64,000 nt of DNA from Protopterus annectens (Eukaryota; Chordata; Ceratodontiformes; Protopteridae). The translations under genes and the position numbers were made by a program. The notes beneath the pieces were generated by a model. It had not been told where the DNA came from and did no database searches. It was given only the letters and a program-made list of their open reading frames with translations. Shown piece by piece: positions 24,851 to 34,851 of the stretch. Each line of letters begins with the position of its first letter. Positions within the stretch are counted from its first letter, which is position 1. The DNA is taken from positions 1,015,708,001-1,015,772,000 of the forward strand of contig NC_056726.1 of assembly GCF_019279795.1 (NCBI RefSeq), in the 5' to 3' direction.

Positions 24851-25209
24851 CCTCTCTCTCAGAACATGTAAGCCATAAAAACTATGAATGAAGAAGGGAA
24901 TAAACCATGAACTAAGGTGACATCAATTGTATATAGTGTTTATTTTAGTTATGTTAGAGTAGGAATTTTTTAATCTGTATAGTTGGTTTGTTTAGGTCAA
25001 ACCACCCAAGTATATACAATGAAGAGCAGATACTTAATTTTTTGCTATTATAGTATAGATTGCTAGAAGTAAAAAGATTATCAAGCTTTGTTCTGTGCAA
25101 TTGTTATAGCCTATAAAACAGAGAAAGTGTTTTTCATGTTAATAACTGTTTTTAAAATTGTTGTTTGAGCTGACCCACCAATATATGGCTTGTATTTTGT
25201 GCTTCAAAA

Positions 25210-25900
25210 CAAAAAAAAACAACTGTTGATCTCAAGGAGGATCAGTAACAGAGTTCTGGATCTTCAGTATCCCAAAATAGCTGGAATTCTCTGTTTTTTA
25301 CCACAAAAATTCCCTGATCTTAGGAGGCAAGTCATATGTTATAAAAATATCCTCCAATGCCACGTCAATGGCATGATGTGCTATATGAATCTCATTACAG
25401 GAAACTTCTATAAAAATTCCTCGTTGGTAAGATACCTGGAATCTTAGAAGAATATGGAAAGTGGTACATAATGACCATCCGCCTCCTATGTCAGGCTTCA
25501 TAAAACCATAACCTCCTGTTGGTAGATAATGCATACAATAACTCTTTCCTCATGAATCAAATTATAATGCCTGGGTTTGTTTGTGTTGCATCAGTCCCTA
25601 AGAGAATGCTCACAGAGCTGCTCAAAAAGAGCCACTGGTGGTGCAAGGAGCAGGTTACAAATACTACTTCTATATCACCCTTTATCATTAGAAGCTCCTA
25701 CATTGTCAGAAAAAAGACAGCTCAAGTTTAACTTCCTTGGATATATTTTGAGCTCAGTAAGGAAAGCAACTACCCTAAGCTTACTAGTAGGAATAAATTT
25801 AACACCATTTTGGAAAAAAACTACCAAATACAGGGGAAATCTTATGTCTAGAAAAACTGTAAATTTTGCAACCCCCCCCCCATATTTGTAAACAATACCT
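25210..25900 (-). pseudogene. PLE N-terminal coding segment
   Basis: The minus-strand reading gives GVKFIPTSKLRVVAFLTELK, then IYPRKLNLSCLF, which matches the GL.F.PT......DL..F.RKL.L.F stretch of PLE N-terminal regions. Further on, DLPPKIREFL, then YFGILKIQNSVTDPP, occupies the position of the PLE ..Y.LPKIHK....PPGRPI box just before the RT; the GRPI codons are mutated. Stops separate the blocks. Confidence 0.65.
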
Positions 25901-25943
25901 GTTGTATCAGTGTCCAAACTATCATTTAAAATTAGTTGGGAGT

Positions 25944-26082
25944 AAGGTTGGGAGGGTGGCCTGATGGTTAAAGTGTTTACCTTACAAACACAAGGTGCAT
26001 GGTTTGAATCTCACAAGGGATAATTGGCTAGGCTTAAAATGGCTCGCAAGGGCAGTTAGCTTAGTACTAATCTATGAACCTA
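25944..26082 (+). mobile_element. tRNA-type SINE with CR1-like 3' tail
   Basis: The head gggtggcctgatggttaaag is A-box-like and ggtttgaatctc is B-box-like. The remainder (ggctaggcttaaaatggctc ... ttagtactaatctatgaacctatgaa) reproduces the 3' end of the CR1 elements in this window, including their 8-bp aacctatg repeat tail. It lies inside the PLE ORF N-terminus. Further copies lie on the minus strand at 43.45 and 51.47 kb. Confidence 0.8.
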
Positions 26083-26089
26083 TGAATTT

Positions 26090-26540
26090 GTGTGGCCAAG
26101 CTTTCTGATAATTCGCCCCTTGGAACTCCTGCCTCATATATGAAGACTGTAAATAACACCCATTCTACCTTTTTTTCCTCCAGGGGCTTTCCACCCCAAA
26201 AAAGGACAAATTGCTCGTCATACTACTCCATTCCCTCCTGGTCAACTACTGAGTGGGGCAGACACTTTTCAAGTCCTTTTTTGCCCTATGAACCTGACTA
26301 TCCAATTTTGTCCTTTAAGTCCCTCCAACTCTTTTTCTGTTTCCTTTTGAAAGCTGCTGTCTTGTGCTGCTCAATTTTCCTAAAAATCTTGTGGAAATCC
26401 TCAGAGTGGTTGAGAAACAATAAATCTTTCTTCATCTCCTTGTCCAGTTTTTTTATGTCATCCTCCAACTTTGCCAGCTGCCGACTACATTTTGTGCTGA
26501 ATGATAATGTGCATAAGCTGGATTCCACTCCACTCAAAAA
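26090..26540 (-). pseudogene. PLE ORF N-terminus, coiled-coil-like region
   Basis: An open minus frame (26537-26298) contains RQLAKLEDDIKKLDKEMKKD, then FRKIEQHKTAAFKRKQKK and SWRDLKDKIG. The charged helical stretch that ends in K..KKxxRDxxD is typical of the region upstream of the RT in vertebrate PLEs. It is followed on the minus strand, after a SINE, by the FIPTSKL block. The assignment rests mainly on position and pattern. Confidence 0.55.
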
Positions 26541-26744
26541 ATTTCAACAGCTTGTGATGCAGGACTGAACCTGCAAACACCCCATTCAGGTAGTTATAGA
26601 TCGTCAAACCCCTTGGAACTCACTTGTTGGCACTGCAATAGTTCAAAACAGAATTCTTCATCTGAAGGGTCTTAAACTTAGCACCTTTTCAAATCTATGA
26701 ATTTTGGCATCAAGTATAGTGGCATGAACATTTTCTAAAGGCGT

Positions 26745-26870
26745 TTCCAAGCCATTTTGACCAATCTTTACTGAACAAAAGTGCTTAAACTTTTAATAAA
26801 ATCGAGGTTTGTGACTAATGGAACAGTGTTTTGATCTTGAAGTTTTGGTGCAGTCTGCTGTAATTCGTGT
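26745..26870 (+). repeat. PLE terminal repeat (5' end in element sense), inverted relative to the 3' one
   Basis: The segment ttactgaacaaaagtgctta, then ataaaatcgaggtttgtgac and ggaacagtgttttgatcttg, is the inverted counterpart of 12250-12375. The hammerhead-like core is decayed here (TTGACCA in place of CTGATGA). Confidence 0.65.
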
Positions 26871-27286
26871 TGGTTACTTGGTTGCTGTGTATTATATTTT
26901 TACAGTTTATTTGAACATTTGATAAGTTTTTTTTTTCATTCTTTACAGCATTTGACCATTTGATATGCCACTTGTGTCTTGAGTAATTTTAGATACTTTT
27001 TTTTGGAGAGGGCATGGAGGATTTTGCAGGATTTTGCACTGAATTATATATGATCTTCTTTATGAGCTATGGTTATTCTTTTGTTTTTGTTAGTGATCAA
27101 TAATTCTGTCATGTTACTCATCCCAATGTGTCTCAGTTTTCAGCCTCCGTCCTTCTGAAGGAGCTCAGTTATCATTTTCTCCTTAACAATCTGCATCTGA
27201 TATACCACCTACACCTTAATCATGCCCACCCCCCACATGAGCCCATCCTGGTCAGCACTGTTCTTCACTCCCCCTTGTTACCTAGT
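26871..27286. other. Unassigned DNA
   Basis: No feature was recognised between the PLE end and the first minisatellite unit. Confidence 0.5.
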
Positions 27287-27368
27287 ATTGGTACATACCA
27301 AAGGCCTTATGCTCATGCACAGACATGTGGACCCTGAGTAATAAGGTTGGTGGTACATACCAAAGGCC
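27287..27368. repeat. 62-bp minisatellite, left fragment (about 1.3 units)
   Basis: The string gtggaccctgagtaataagg and its neighbour ggtacataccaaaggcct are the same unit as the array at 32262-32745. The fragment ends exactly at the CR1 3' tail, so the CR1 split the array. Confidence 0.85.
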
Positions 27369-27484
27369 TCATAGGTTCATAGGTTCATAGGTTTATACTA
27401 GGCTATCTGCCCTAAGGCATTTATAAGCCTAGCCCAAATTTTTGTGGCTTACGCCACCCCTTATATGAAAAAATACTGTGCCCA

Positions 27485-30290
27485 TTAGTTTGTTGTGCCT
27501 CTGTCCAGCAGTGACACAGAGATGATTCCCGGGGTAAACCTACGATCTCCCATCCACAGGTCTAGATTTCTCTTGAACAGAGTCAGCGAGGTGCTCTGCC
27601 TCACATGGACCGGGATTTTATTCCTCAGCATAGGGAGTCTCTGAGTGATAAATCTATCCCTCCAGCACATCCTATTTATATCCGTGCTAAGGTTTAAGTC
27701 GCTTGCTCTAGTGGTTTTGGTGGATTTGGATTTTTGAGGTGGAGCATGTCCATTAATTCGGGTTGGACATGGCCTTGTATGTCAGGCACATGTCACCTCT
27801 GAGCAGACGGTATGCGACTGAATAGAGCTGGAGTTTCTTCAATCTGGCAGCATATGACAGATTTTGGAGTCCCTTTATCCTTTTGGTGAGGAACTTTTGG
27901 GGTCTCTCCAATTGCTGCAGATGTCGGGTGAGATACATCCCGAATGGGGCATTGTACTCGATCATTGGTCTGATAAGTGAAGAGTACAGGGGAACAATAA
28001 CCTCACTAGATCTGGATGTGAATCCCTTCATGATCAGGTGGGCAATGTAGAAGGTCTTTCTAACCACTTTAGCAATGTGAGTGTCAAAGAAAGGCCACTG
28101 TCAACCTGGGTCCCCAGGTCCCTGATAACCTCTTCTGTGCTTAGTGGATTGCCACCTATATGGTAGCTTGGGGTTACCTTGTTTTTCCTGAAGGGTATGA
28201 CTATACATTTTTGGCGTTTAACTTCAGGCCATGGCTCTGGCACCAGCTATCTGTTTCCGTGAGTCCCTTCTGAAGGATATCCGTGTCTGATGCACTTTCC
28301 ACTATGGCCCAGTTTGCAGTCGTCTGCAAACTTTGTCAGCCAAAGTCCTCCTATGTTGGCCTGTACTTCTGAGAAGTAGATGCCAAACAATAGGGGCCAA
28401 GGACCGAGCCCTGTGGGACACCACTTGTGACCGGCTTGGAGTCTGACACAGCGCCAGCAACTCTAACCCTGTGGGTTCTGTCCTTAAGCCAGTTTGCAAC
28501 CCATCTTGTGACATATGGGTTTACATTTAAGCTGGTAAGTTTTTCTACAATACCCGAGTGGGGTATTGTGTCAAAAGCCTTTGCAAGGTCAAGGTAGGCT
28601 GTATGGACTGCCTTTCCCTCATCAATGGCCTTGGTGACTGTTTGAAGAAGTCGACCAAGTTCAAAAGGCATGATCTTCCCTTGACAAAGCCAAACTGGGT
28701 CGGGTCCAATGTCTGCAAGTCCCCTATATCTTTGTTTATGAGCTCCATTATGATCCTCTCCATAGCTTTGCAGACTAGACTTGTTAAGCTTATGGGCGGT
28801 AATTACCAGGGTCCGTGAGGCCGCCTTTGTGGAGTGGGACAACAGTTGCCGTACGCCACTCCTTGGGCATGTATCCTGTGGTAAGGCTGAGATTAAACAG
28901 CTGCCTTATGTGCGGGTTTAATTCCTCATTTAGCTCGTGTAGCACACAGCCGGGGACACCATCCAGTCCCATTGATGCTGTGTTTTTAGCTTTAGAGAGA
29001 GCAGCTTTCACCTGCGCATTTGAGATGTCCGGGAGGCTACACTCGGCTGGGATAGTTATCTCTCCTTTAGAGGGGGAGAGGGGGTGAAGTTTGCACTGAA
29101 CCTGTCTGCCAGTATGTTGGCAATGTCTGTGGGTTCAGTGATTTTTGTATCATTTTGGACTAATTCTGAGCATATCTGGGAGTTTCCACCCAGGTTCCTA
29201 ACATAGCTGAAAAAGGCCTTATGATTGTCCTTTGAATCCATGGCAATTTTTCTCTCAAAATTGGCCTTAGTTGATTTTATGAGTGCTCGTATTTTTTACT
29301 AATAATGATCAGGGTGACTTCCCTTTTATGGATTTTGTTCTATCATGTAATAGCTTTCTCCTCTTATTGTAAAGTTTGTTAATGGCTGGGGTCCACCAGA
29401 CTGGACGTTTGCCCTTTGTGGAAAGAGTCTTGGTTTTATTTGGGATTGCCTGATCCATGCAGTCCTGGAGGTGTTCATAGAAGGCATTTGTAAGGGCTTC
29501 CGCAGCTTGGGTTGTGGTTTCCACTGGCTCAGGGGCCTTGAAGGATACCACACCAGTCTTGAGTAGTGTGAAGTTTGCTTTAGAGAAGTTCTTCACTATG
29601 GTCTTTTGTTTGGGGTGGGGCGGGATGTGGATTTCCAGTGAGATTAGTTTATGATCAGATCTCACCAATGAGGATATACTTCGGTGTGGAGCATTTTGTC
29701 CCCATGTTTGTGACAATGAGATCTAGTATATTTTCTCCTCTCGTGGGAACAGTGACTAGCTGTTCCATGGCATTTGAATTTATGAACTCCAGGAACCGTT
29801 GGGCTAGAAAGTTAGGGCTTGAGTAATGTTCCCAGTCTATATTCGGGTAGTTGAAGTCACCCAATATGATGGTGTTTGGAGATACATTTATACCCTCCAG
29901 TGTCTTCAGGAAGGCTGTGTGGGGTTCCTGAGTTTGAGAGGGTGGCCTGTAGCATGCTACAATTTGTAGAGCAGTTTTGCCTATGGTTAGTTGCACCTGG
30001 ATGGTTTCCGAAGCTTAGTGCGTTGCCACCAACCTGGAGGTGTGGGTATCCTTTATGAATATGGATACACCCCTCCTTTTGTGGTGTGGTCCGGGTTTTG
30101 GGGCCAGAACGCATGATATGAGGTAAAACCTAATAGTGCCGGGTGCTCTCAGGAGCCTTGAACCAGGTTTCAGTTACAGCACAGACATCGATGTTCTCCA
30201 TACTGAGAAGGGCCTCGAGTGCGTGCATTTTGAGATTTAGACTTCTGGCATTGAGCAGCATTACCCTCAGTTTCTTCCCATTTTTGTTTT
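27485..30290 (-). pseudogene. CR1 ORF2: endonuclease and reverse transcriptase
   Basis: Endonuclease boxes are VMLLNARSLN, AVTETWFKA (catalytic Glu near 30170), ILGDFNYPNIDWE and LVRSDHKLISLEI. RT boxes are SMGLDGVPGCVLHEL, EWRTATVVPLHKGG, FGFVKGRSCLLNLVDFF, AYLDLAKAFDTIPHSG, VPQGSVLGPLLF and KFADDCKLG with FADD at 28319-28330. The connecting part includes IEYNAPFGMYLTRHLQQLER, and the protein ends WMGDRRFTPG...LLDRGTTN, typical of CR1. Frame changes occur near 30060, 29690, 28640 and 28400. Confidence 0.9.
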
Positions 30291-30334
30291 CTAGGGTGGT
30301 AGGTTTAGAATTTGAGCCTTGCCTAAAAAAGGCA

Positions 30335-31260
30335 CTATGGGGGTGGCAAGAGCCTTAGCCAATATCCGGAATCCCAGGGGTGACAGGTGCAAGCCGTTCC
30401 TTGCGAAGCAGCATGGCTTGCAAGCATGTCATCCCAGGCAGACAGACACTGGATCCCCTTTGAATGACACCAGACATTAAGCCAATTGTTAAAGCTGATC
30501 ATCTTGTCTCTATATTGTGGCATCATTCTTGGTGAAGGAAGGATACTGCTCAGGGTTAGGGTCATACCTGCCTGGGCTACATAATCAGAGAGCTCCTCTA
30601 TGTCTCTTTTCATGTAGTCCAGGGAGGTACGTCTCAGGTCGTTCACACCAGCATGGACAATGACTGTGTCATATTTGTACTTGCCGTGGAGTGACCCAGT
30701 GCTTGTGTTATGTGGCGGATTCTAGCCCGATAGCCAGCTTACTGTGACCCTCTCCTTGTTCAGCCTGGTGAGTGGGACGTCAGTGTGTCTGACTATGGAG
30801 TCACCTATGACAAGTATGTTTGGTGTTGTATTTGGCCTTAAGGGCTGTGACTGCTTTGCACACTGCTTTTGTGGTTTATGTGTTGCTTGTGGGGTGTCTT
30901 GAGGTAGCAGTTGTTTGGGTGTCTGCTTTGGAGGCCTCTGCTGTTTAGGTAAATTTTACTCAGAGCCTCCGAGTATGTCTTTGTGTGTTTATGTGTTTGA
31001 TTCAGTGGAGTGGTAGCATTATGTGAGGCTGGTTTTGTGGTGTGTGTAGTTGCCTTCTCCTCCTGTCTGGTCTTGCCAGTCCTGAGTTGAGAGAGCTCAG
31101 CCTCCAGTTTGGCTAAATAGCTGCATCTCTCTAAAGTATTTGTGTTATGTGGGAGGAGGAGAGGGTTGTCTGTGTACATGAGGCAGTTATAACATTGCCT
31201 CAAGATTCCCAGATTCACCAGCTGGACCGGAGAGAAGATTGACAACTGACCTTTGGACAT
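30335..31260 (-). pseudogene. CR1 ORF1 with Cys motif and esterase domain
   Basis: It starts MSKGQLSIFSPVQLVNLGIL, followed by RQCYNCLMYTDNPLL and a later RCSYLAKLEAELSQL (Cys cluster, then a short coiled coil). The second half has VIGDSIVRHTDVPLTRL, with GDS at 30797-30805, and VIVHAGVNDLRRTSLDYM. GDS and GVND are the catalytic Ser block and the Asn block of the SGNH/GDSL-type esterase domain known in CR1 ORF1. A stop and a frameshift after WLSG separate the blocks. Confidence 0.8.
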
Positions 31261-32267
31261 GCTAGAATAATATTGGGAATTCCTTAATTGAAAACAAGGG
31301 CCAGTGGGGAGTGAGGGTGTAGTGCTTTTAATTTTTAGTGCTGACTTATATAATTGCTTTAGTGAGCAAGTGCCAGGTAACTTGAGTGCAATGTGTTACA
31401 AGTAACTAAATGCAAAACGACAAACAGTAACTTTCTTTCAAGTGAAACAAGGAAATAAGTACAGTAAGCAATGCAGATATCACTAGTGATCCACAGAAGC
31501 TGAGAAGTTGCGTATTAGGTGGAATTAGCTTCCAGGAAATAACAAGCAAACAAACAACAAGCATATAAACAAAGCTAGATTCAGCAGGCCTGGATCTAGT
31601 CTATGCTAGAGCAAACAAGGTGAACCAATTTCAGTAAGATACAGTTCAAATATTCAGGCACTATAAACCTTTAACCAGAAATTCCCAGCTCAGAAGGGCA
31701 GAGTCCAGCCTCTTCTCCCACAAGAGTGCAGACCACGAACCTTCTTAATGTAAAATAACTGGCCTGAAGCCCAAGTGCCTAAACCAGAACTAATACACTT
31801 GGACACTGGGCTCTCAATCAGCAGTTCCCAACTTAGAAGGATGAAAGCTACCTGTCCTGCCACCACAGTGCTTGCCACAAACCTTCCTAATGTAAAACAA
31901 CTGGTCTGAAGCCCAAGTGCTTAATCCAAAAGACTTGAATGATAGCTACACTTTAATCAAGTTACAACCAAGCAGTAATAAATACCATTGAATACTTTAG
32001 AGAATGTCTGGATTAGTGCTCAAGTTACACAAACAAAGCTAGATCCAGCAGGCCCGAATCCAGTCTATGCCACAGCAAACAAGGCGCACCAACTTCAGTA
32101 AGAAACAGTTCAGATATGCATGCACTATAAGCCTTTAACCAGAAATTCCCAGCTCAGAAGGGCAGAGTCCAGCCTCTCCTCCCACAAGAGTGCAGACCAC
32201 GAACCCTCTTAATGTAAAATAACTGGCTTGAAAGCCCAAGTGCTTAAACCAGAATTAATACACTAAC
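31261..32267 (-). promoter_or_regulatory. CR1 5' UTR with tandem subrepeats (putative internal promoter)
   Basis: The segment from 31571 recurs from 32035, an offset of 464 bp, and includes ccagaaattcccagctcaga near 31676 and 32140. A shorter related block (31800-31910) lies between. Related sequence precedes the CR1 copies at 37.4, 43.1 and 49 kb. Position and repetition suggest the LINE promoter; promoter function is inferred. Confidence 0.6.
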
Positions 32268-32745
32268 ATGCACTAACATCTGGACCCTGTGTAATAAGGT
32301 TAGTGGTACATACTAAAGGCCTTATGCTCATGCACAAACATCTGGACCCTAAGTAATAAGGTTGGTAGTACATACCAAAGGCCTCATGGTCATGCACTAA
32401 CGTGGACCCTGAGTAATAAGGTTGGTGGTACATACCAAAGGCCTCTTGCTCATGCACAAACATGTGGACCCTGAGTAATAAGGTTGGTGGCACATACCAA
32501 AGGCCTCATGGTCATGCACTAACATGTGGACCCTGAGTAATATGGTTGATGGAACATACCAAAGGCCTCTTGCTCATGCACAAACATGTGGACCCTGAGT
32601 AATAAGGTTGGTGGTACATACCAAAGGCCTCATGGTCATGCACTAACATCTGGACCCTGAGTAATAAGGTTGGTGGTACATACCAAAGGCCTCATGCTCA
32701 TGCACAGACATGTGGACCCTGAGTAATAAGGATGTACAGGACTGA
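32262..32745. repeat. 62-bp minisatellite, main array
   Basis: The unit recurs every 62 bp (gtggaccctgag starts at 32402, 32464, 32526, 32588, then 32650 with one change, and 32712), about 7.7 units. Confidence 0.95.
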
Positions 32746-33277
32746 GCTTGGAAAGCTGATGAGTATCCAAACATTCTGTGGTTCTAGAAACTGATACAGA
32801 CTCAGTTTAGAGAGGAATGTGGTTAAGATTATGTCTGCATACTCCAAAATGATAGCAGCCATGTCAAACCTGGACATGGCCTAACTTTGTCTACCATGAA
32901 AAAATGTTTAAGTCAGCCATTTCAGTAGTTGTTTGATGTTTGTAGATAACCCAGCATAGATCTGATGAATTTAGATGACACAGCACAACAATGATTTTGC
33001 AGGCATAGGTGGTTAACTGCATAGGATCATAAGATTTTAAGAGTTTACTAGGCTATCAACCCCAAGGTCATTCCAAGCCTTGTCGACTCATCCCAATGTA
33101 ATACTATAAATATCCTAGTCAATAACCCAAGATTGCATTTAGTAGTGACTGCACATATCCAGAAGGGTTGTGGACACTATCCCTGGTAAGAATTTATGGT
33201 GCCCCATCCAGTTGTCAATGTTCCTCTTGAACAGTGTTCATAGAAGTGGTCTGCTTCACATGAATTGGCAGCATATT

Positions 33278-33733
33278 TCAAAGATGTGGCAGTAACTGGG
33301 AGACAAATCTGTCCCTCCAGCATGTCCTGTTTAAGTCGGAGGCCGTATTTAGGTCCCTGGAATGGGTAGCTCTAGTCCCATTTGATTTACAGATATGCAG
33401 CAAGTTCATTAGGTTTGTGTCTGAGATTGCTCTGTAAGCCAGGCATAAGTCTCCCCTAAGAAGTCTGTACGATACAGAGTATAGTGGCAGGGACTTCAGT
33501 CGGTCTGTGTATGGCACATGCTGCAGTCCCTTGATCTTCTTTGTTAGAAACCTCTGAGGTTTCTCCAATTGCTGCAGGTGCTTAGTGCAGTCCATGCCAA
33601 AAGGGGCATTATACTCAATTATGGGCCTGATTACTGAAGAGTATAGAGGGGTTATAACCTCCTTTGCTCTCGAGGTGATGCCTTTACTAATCAAGTGTGC
33701 TACGTACAAATCATTCCTTACTACAGTAGACAC
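33278..33733 (-). pseudogene. CR1 ORF2 C-terminal region
   Basis: An open frame of 151 codons matches the first CR1 copy residue by residue in most places: YVAHLISKGITSRAKEVITP, IEYNAPFGMDCTKHLQQLEK, FLTKKIKGLQHVPY, YRLLRGDLCLAYRAI. This region joins the RT to the 3' UTR and has no known catalytic role. Confidence 0.85.
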
Positions 33734-33948
33734 ATGGTGGTTGAAGTTAAGGTCATTAGTCTACGTGTGATCTCAGATCCCCTACCGCTTCATGGGTACT
33801 TAAGGTATTGTTTTGGATTTGATTGTGTGAAGGGAGATTGTTTTTGCATAGGGTAATAATGATGCATTTCTTTTCATTCAGCTTGAGACCATGACTAAGA
33901 CATCAGTCATTAGTCTGCATAAGACCATCCTTGAGTATACAGACATGC

Positions 33949-34206
33949 GGAAGGTGCAGTGGTGCAGCGGTAGCATTGTCACTTCACAGCAAGAGGTTCT
34001 TCGGTTCGATTCTTGGCTGGAGTGCCTTCTGTATAGAGTCTGCATGTCTTCCCTGTGTTTGTGTGGGTTTTCTCTCGGTACTCTGGTTTCCTCCCAGGTT
34101 ACAAAGACATGCGTCTGGAGCATTTCTGCCCAGGCCTCCACTGAAAATAGGCTTTGTTCCAAGTTGAACTTTCCGGGCAAACAAATGTTAAATAAATAAA
34201 TACATT
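33949..34206 (+). mobile_element. V-domain SINE with L2-type 3' tail
   Basis: The tRNA-like head (gtggtgcagcggtagcattg ... ggttcgattcttggctgg) and V-domain (gagtctgcatgtcttccctg ... gttacaaagacatgcg) are the conserved centre of V-SINEs. The 3' part from about 34118 (gagcatttctgcccaggcct ... actttccgggcaaacaaatg, then TAAA repeats) matches the 3' end of the L2-type LINE at 18.2 kb. It lies in the second CR1. Confidence 0.85.
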
Positions 34207-34428
34207 TGGGGATTCGCTAATTGCACCCAGTTTGCAGTCATCTGCAAACTTTGTCAGCCACAACCTCTTAGTTTTGACCTGAATGTCTGAGAAGTATATT
34301 GAAACAGTAATGGGGCCAGCACTGACTCATGTGGCACCCTGCTCTTGACAGGTCTGCTGGTTATTTTATTTATTTATTTACATTTATAAACAAAAACAAT
34401 ACCTAAATGTTAAATAAATAAGTAAAAA

Positions 34429-34680
34429 TTCCAAAATTCAAGCGTCAGCAGAAAGGCAGGTAAATTAATGAAGCTGTCATTTAAAAAACATTCATTTATT
34501 GGAACGACAGATAGTAAGGTAAGCGCTTTCACAAATAAAATAAATAAAAAGACCTAGGTCTGAGGAAGCAATTTTATTTGTGAAAGCGCTTACCTTACTG
34601 TCATTCTAATAAATGCATGTTTTTTAACTGGACAGCTTCATAAATTTACCTGCCTTTCTGCTGATACTTGGATTTTGGAA
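34429..34680. mobile_element. Foldback element with a hammerhead-like core at its centre
   Basis: Arms 34429-34541 and 34571-34680 are inverted repeats of about 110 bp around a 29-bp centre. At the centre, 34556-34595 reads AGGT-CTGAGGA-A-GCAA...TTGT-GAA-AGC-GCT-T-ACCT. These are the elements of a hammerhead ribozyme in order, with 4-bp stem I and 3-bp stem III. PLEs are known to carry such motifs and inverted terminal repeats, so a PLE-derived origin is inferred. Confidence 0.5.
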
Positions 34681-34762
34681 TTTATTTATATTTGTTGACC
34701 GGGAAAATCTGACTGGATGCAGGTCCTTGTTCAGTGGAGGCCCAGGAAGAAAAGCTCCACAA
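34681..34762 (-). mobile_element. L2-type 3' tail fragment
   Basis: The sequence tttatttatatttgttgacc, then gtggaggcccaggaagaaaa, is the reverse complement of the shared L2/SINE tail. It may be the 3' end of a truncated L2 or of a SINE. The foldback element abuts its A-rich end. Confidence 0.6.
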
Positions 34763-34770
34763 TAAAGATG

Positions 34771-34851
34771 AATTTTGGTATATGATTACAAGAAGTAGAT
34801 GTAGTTGTATCATACAACTACATCTACATCTTGTAATCATATACCTAAATT
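34771..34851. repeat. 40-bp palindrome with 1-nt centre
   Basis: Arms 34771-34810 and 34812-34851 are reverse complements with about two mismatches. The centre is a single C. Confidence 0.9.

Larger units (their letters stand above)
19901..25060 (+). mobile_element. L1-type LINE, 5'-truncated or lacking visible ORF1, with nested insertions
   Basis: This plus-strand element shows an L1 endonuclease (19930-20760), RT (21600-23400), a C-terminal CCHC-like region (24040-24110 continuing at 24472) and a 3' end near 24850-25060. It has been hit by two MITEs (20788-21204 and 24110-24472) and by a short V-SINE (21938-22201). Each insertion is flanked by target duplications, and the protein frame rejoins across them. 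It is inserted in the PLE between the PPGRPI-like box at 25.2 kb and the RT at 18.87 kb. Confidence 0.8.
12240..26870 (-). mobile_element. Penelope-like retroelement (PLE), split by nested insertions
   Basis: Read on the minus strand, the parts fall in the order of one PLE. They are a terminal repeat (26870-26745), ORF N-terminus (26540-26090), further N-terminal coding sequence (25900-25210), RT core (18870-18307), RT thumb (14221-13885), linker and GIY-YIG remnant (13200-12830) and an inverted terminal repeat (12375-12250). Removing the L2-type LINE joins ...NNHSV to NYLDITLYKN, the conserved PLE box after the catalytic Asp pair. Without its insertions and minisatellite the element is about 3.5-4 kb, usual for PLEs. 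Stops and frameshifts show it is dead. Confidence 0.8.
27366..32267 (-). mobile_element. CR1 LINE, nearly full length
   Basis: This is the best CR1 copy. On the minus strand it has a 5' UTR with a tandem about 464-bp repeat (32267-31261), ORF1 (31260-30335), ORF2 (30290-27485) and a short 3' UTR. The tail of 8-bp units reads aacctatg on the element strand (27369-27394). The 8-bp tail is a hallmark of CR1. It lies inside a 62-bp minisatellite. Frameshifts and stops interrupt both ORFs. Confidence 0.9.

Noticed and set aside
32262..32745. CRISPR-like array
   Set aside because: Units are head-to-tail with no unique spacers and the context is vertebrate transposons; it is a minisatellite.
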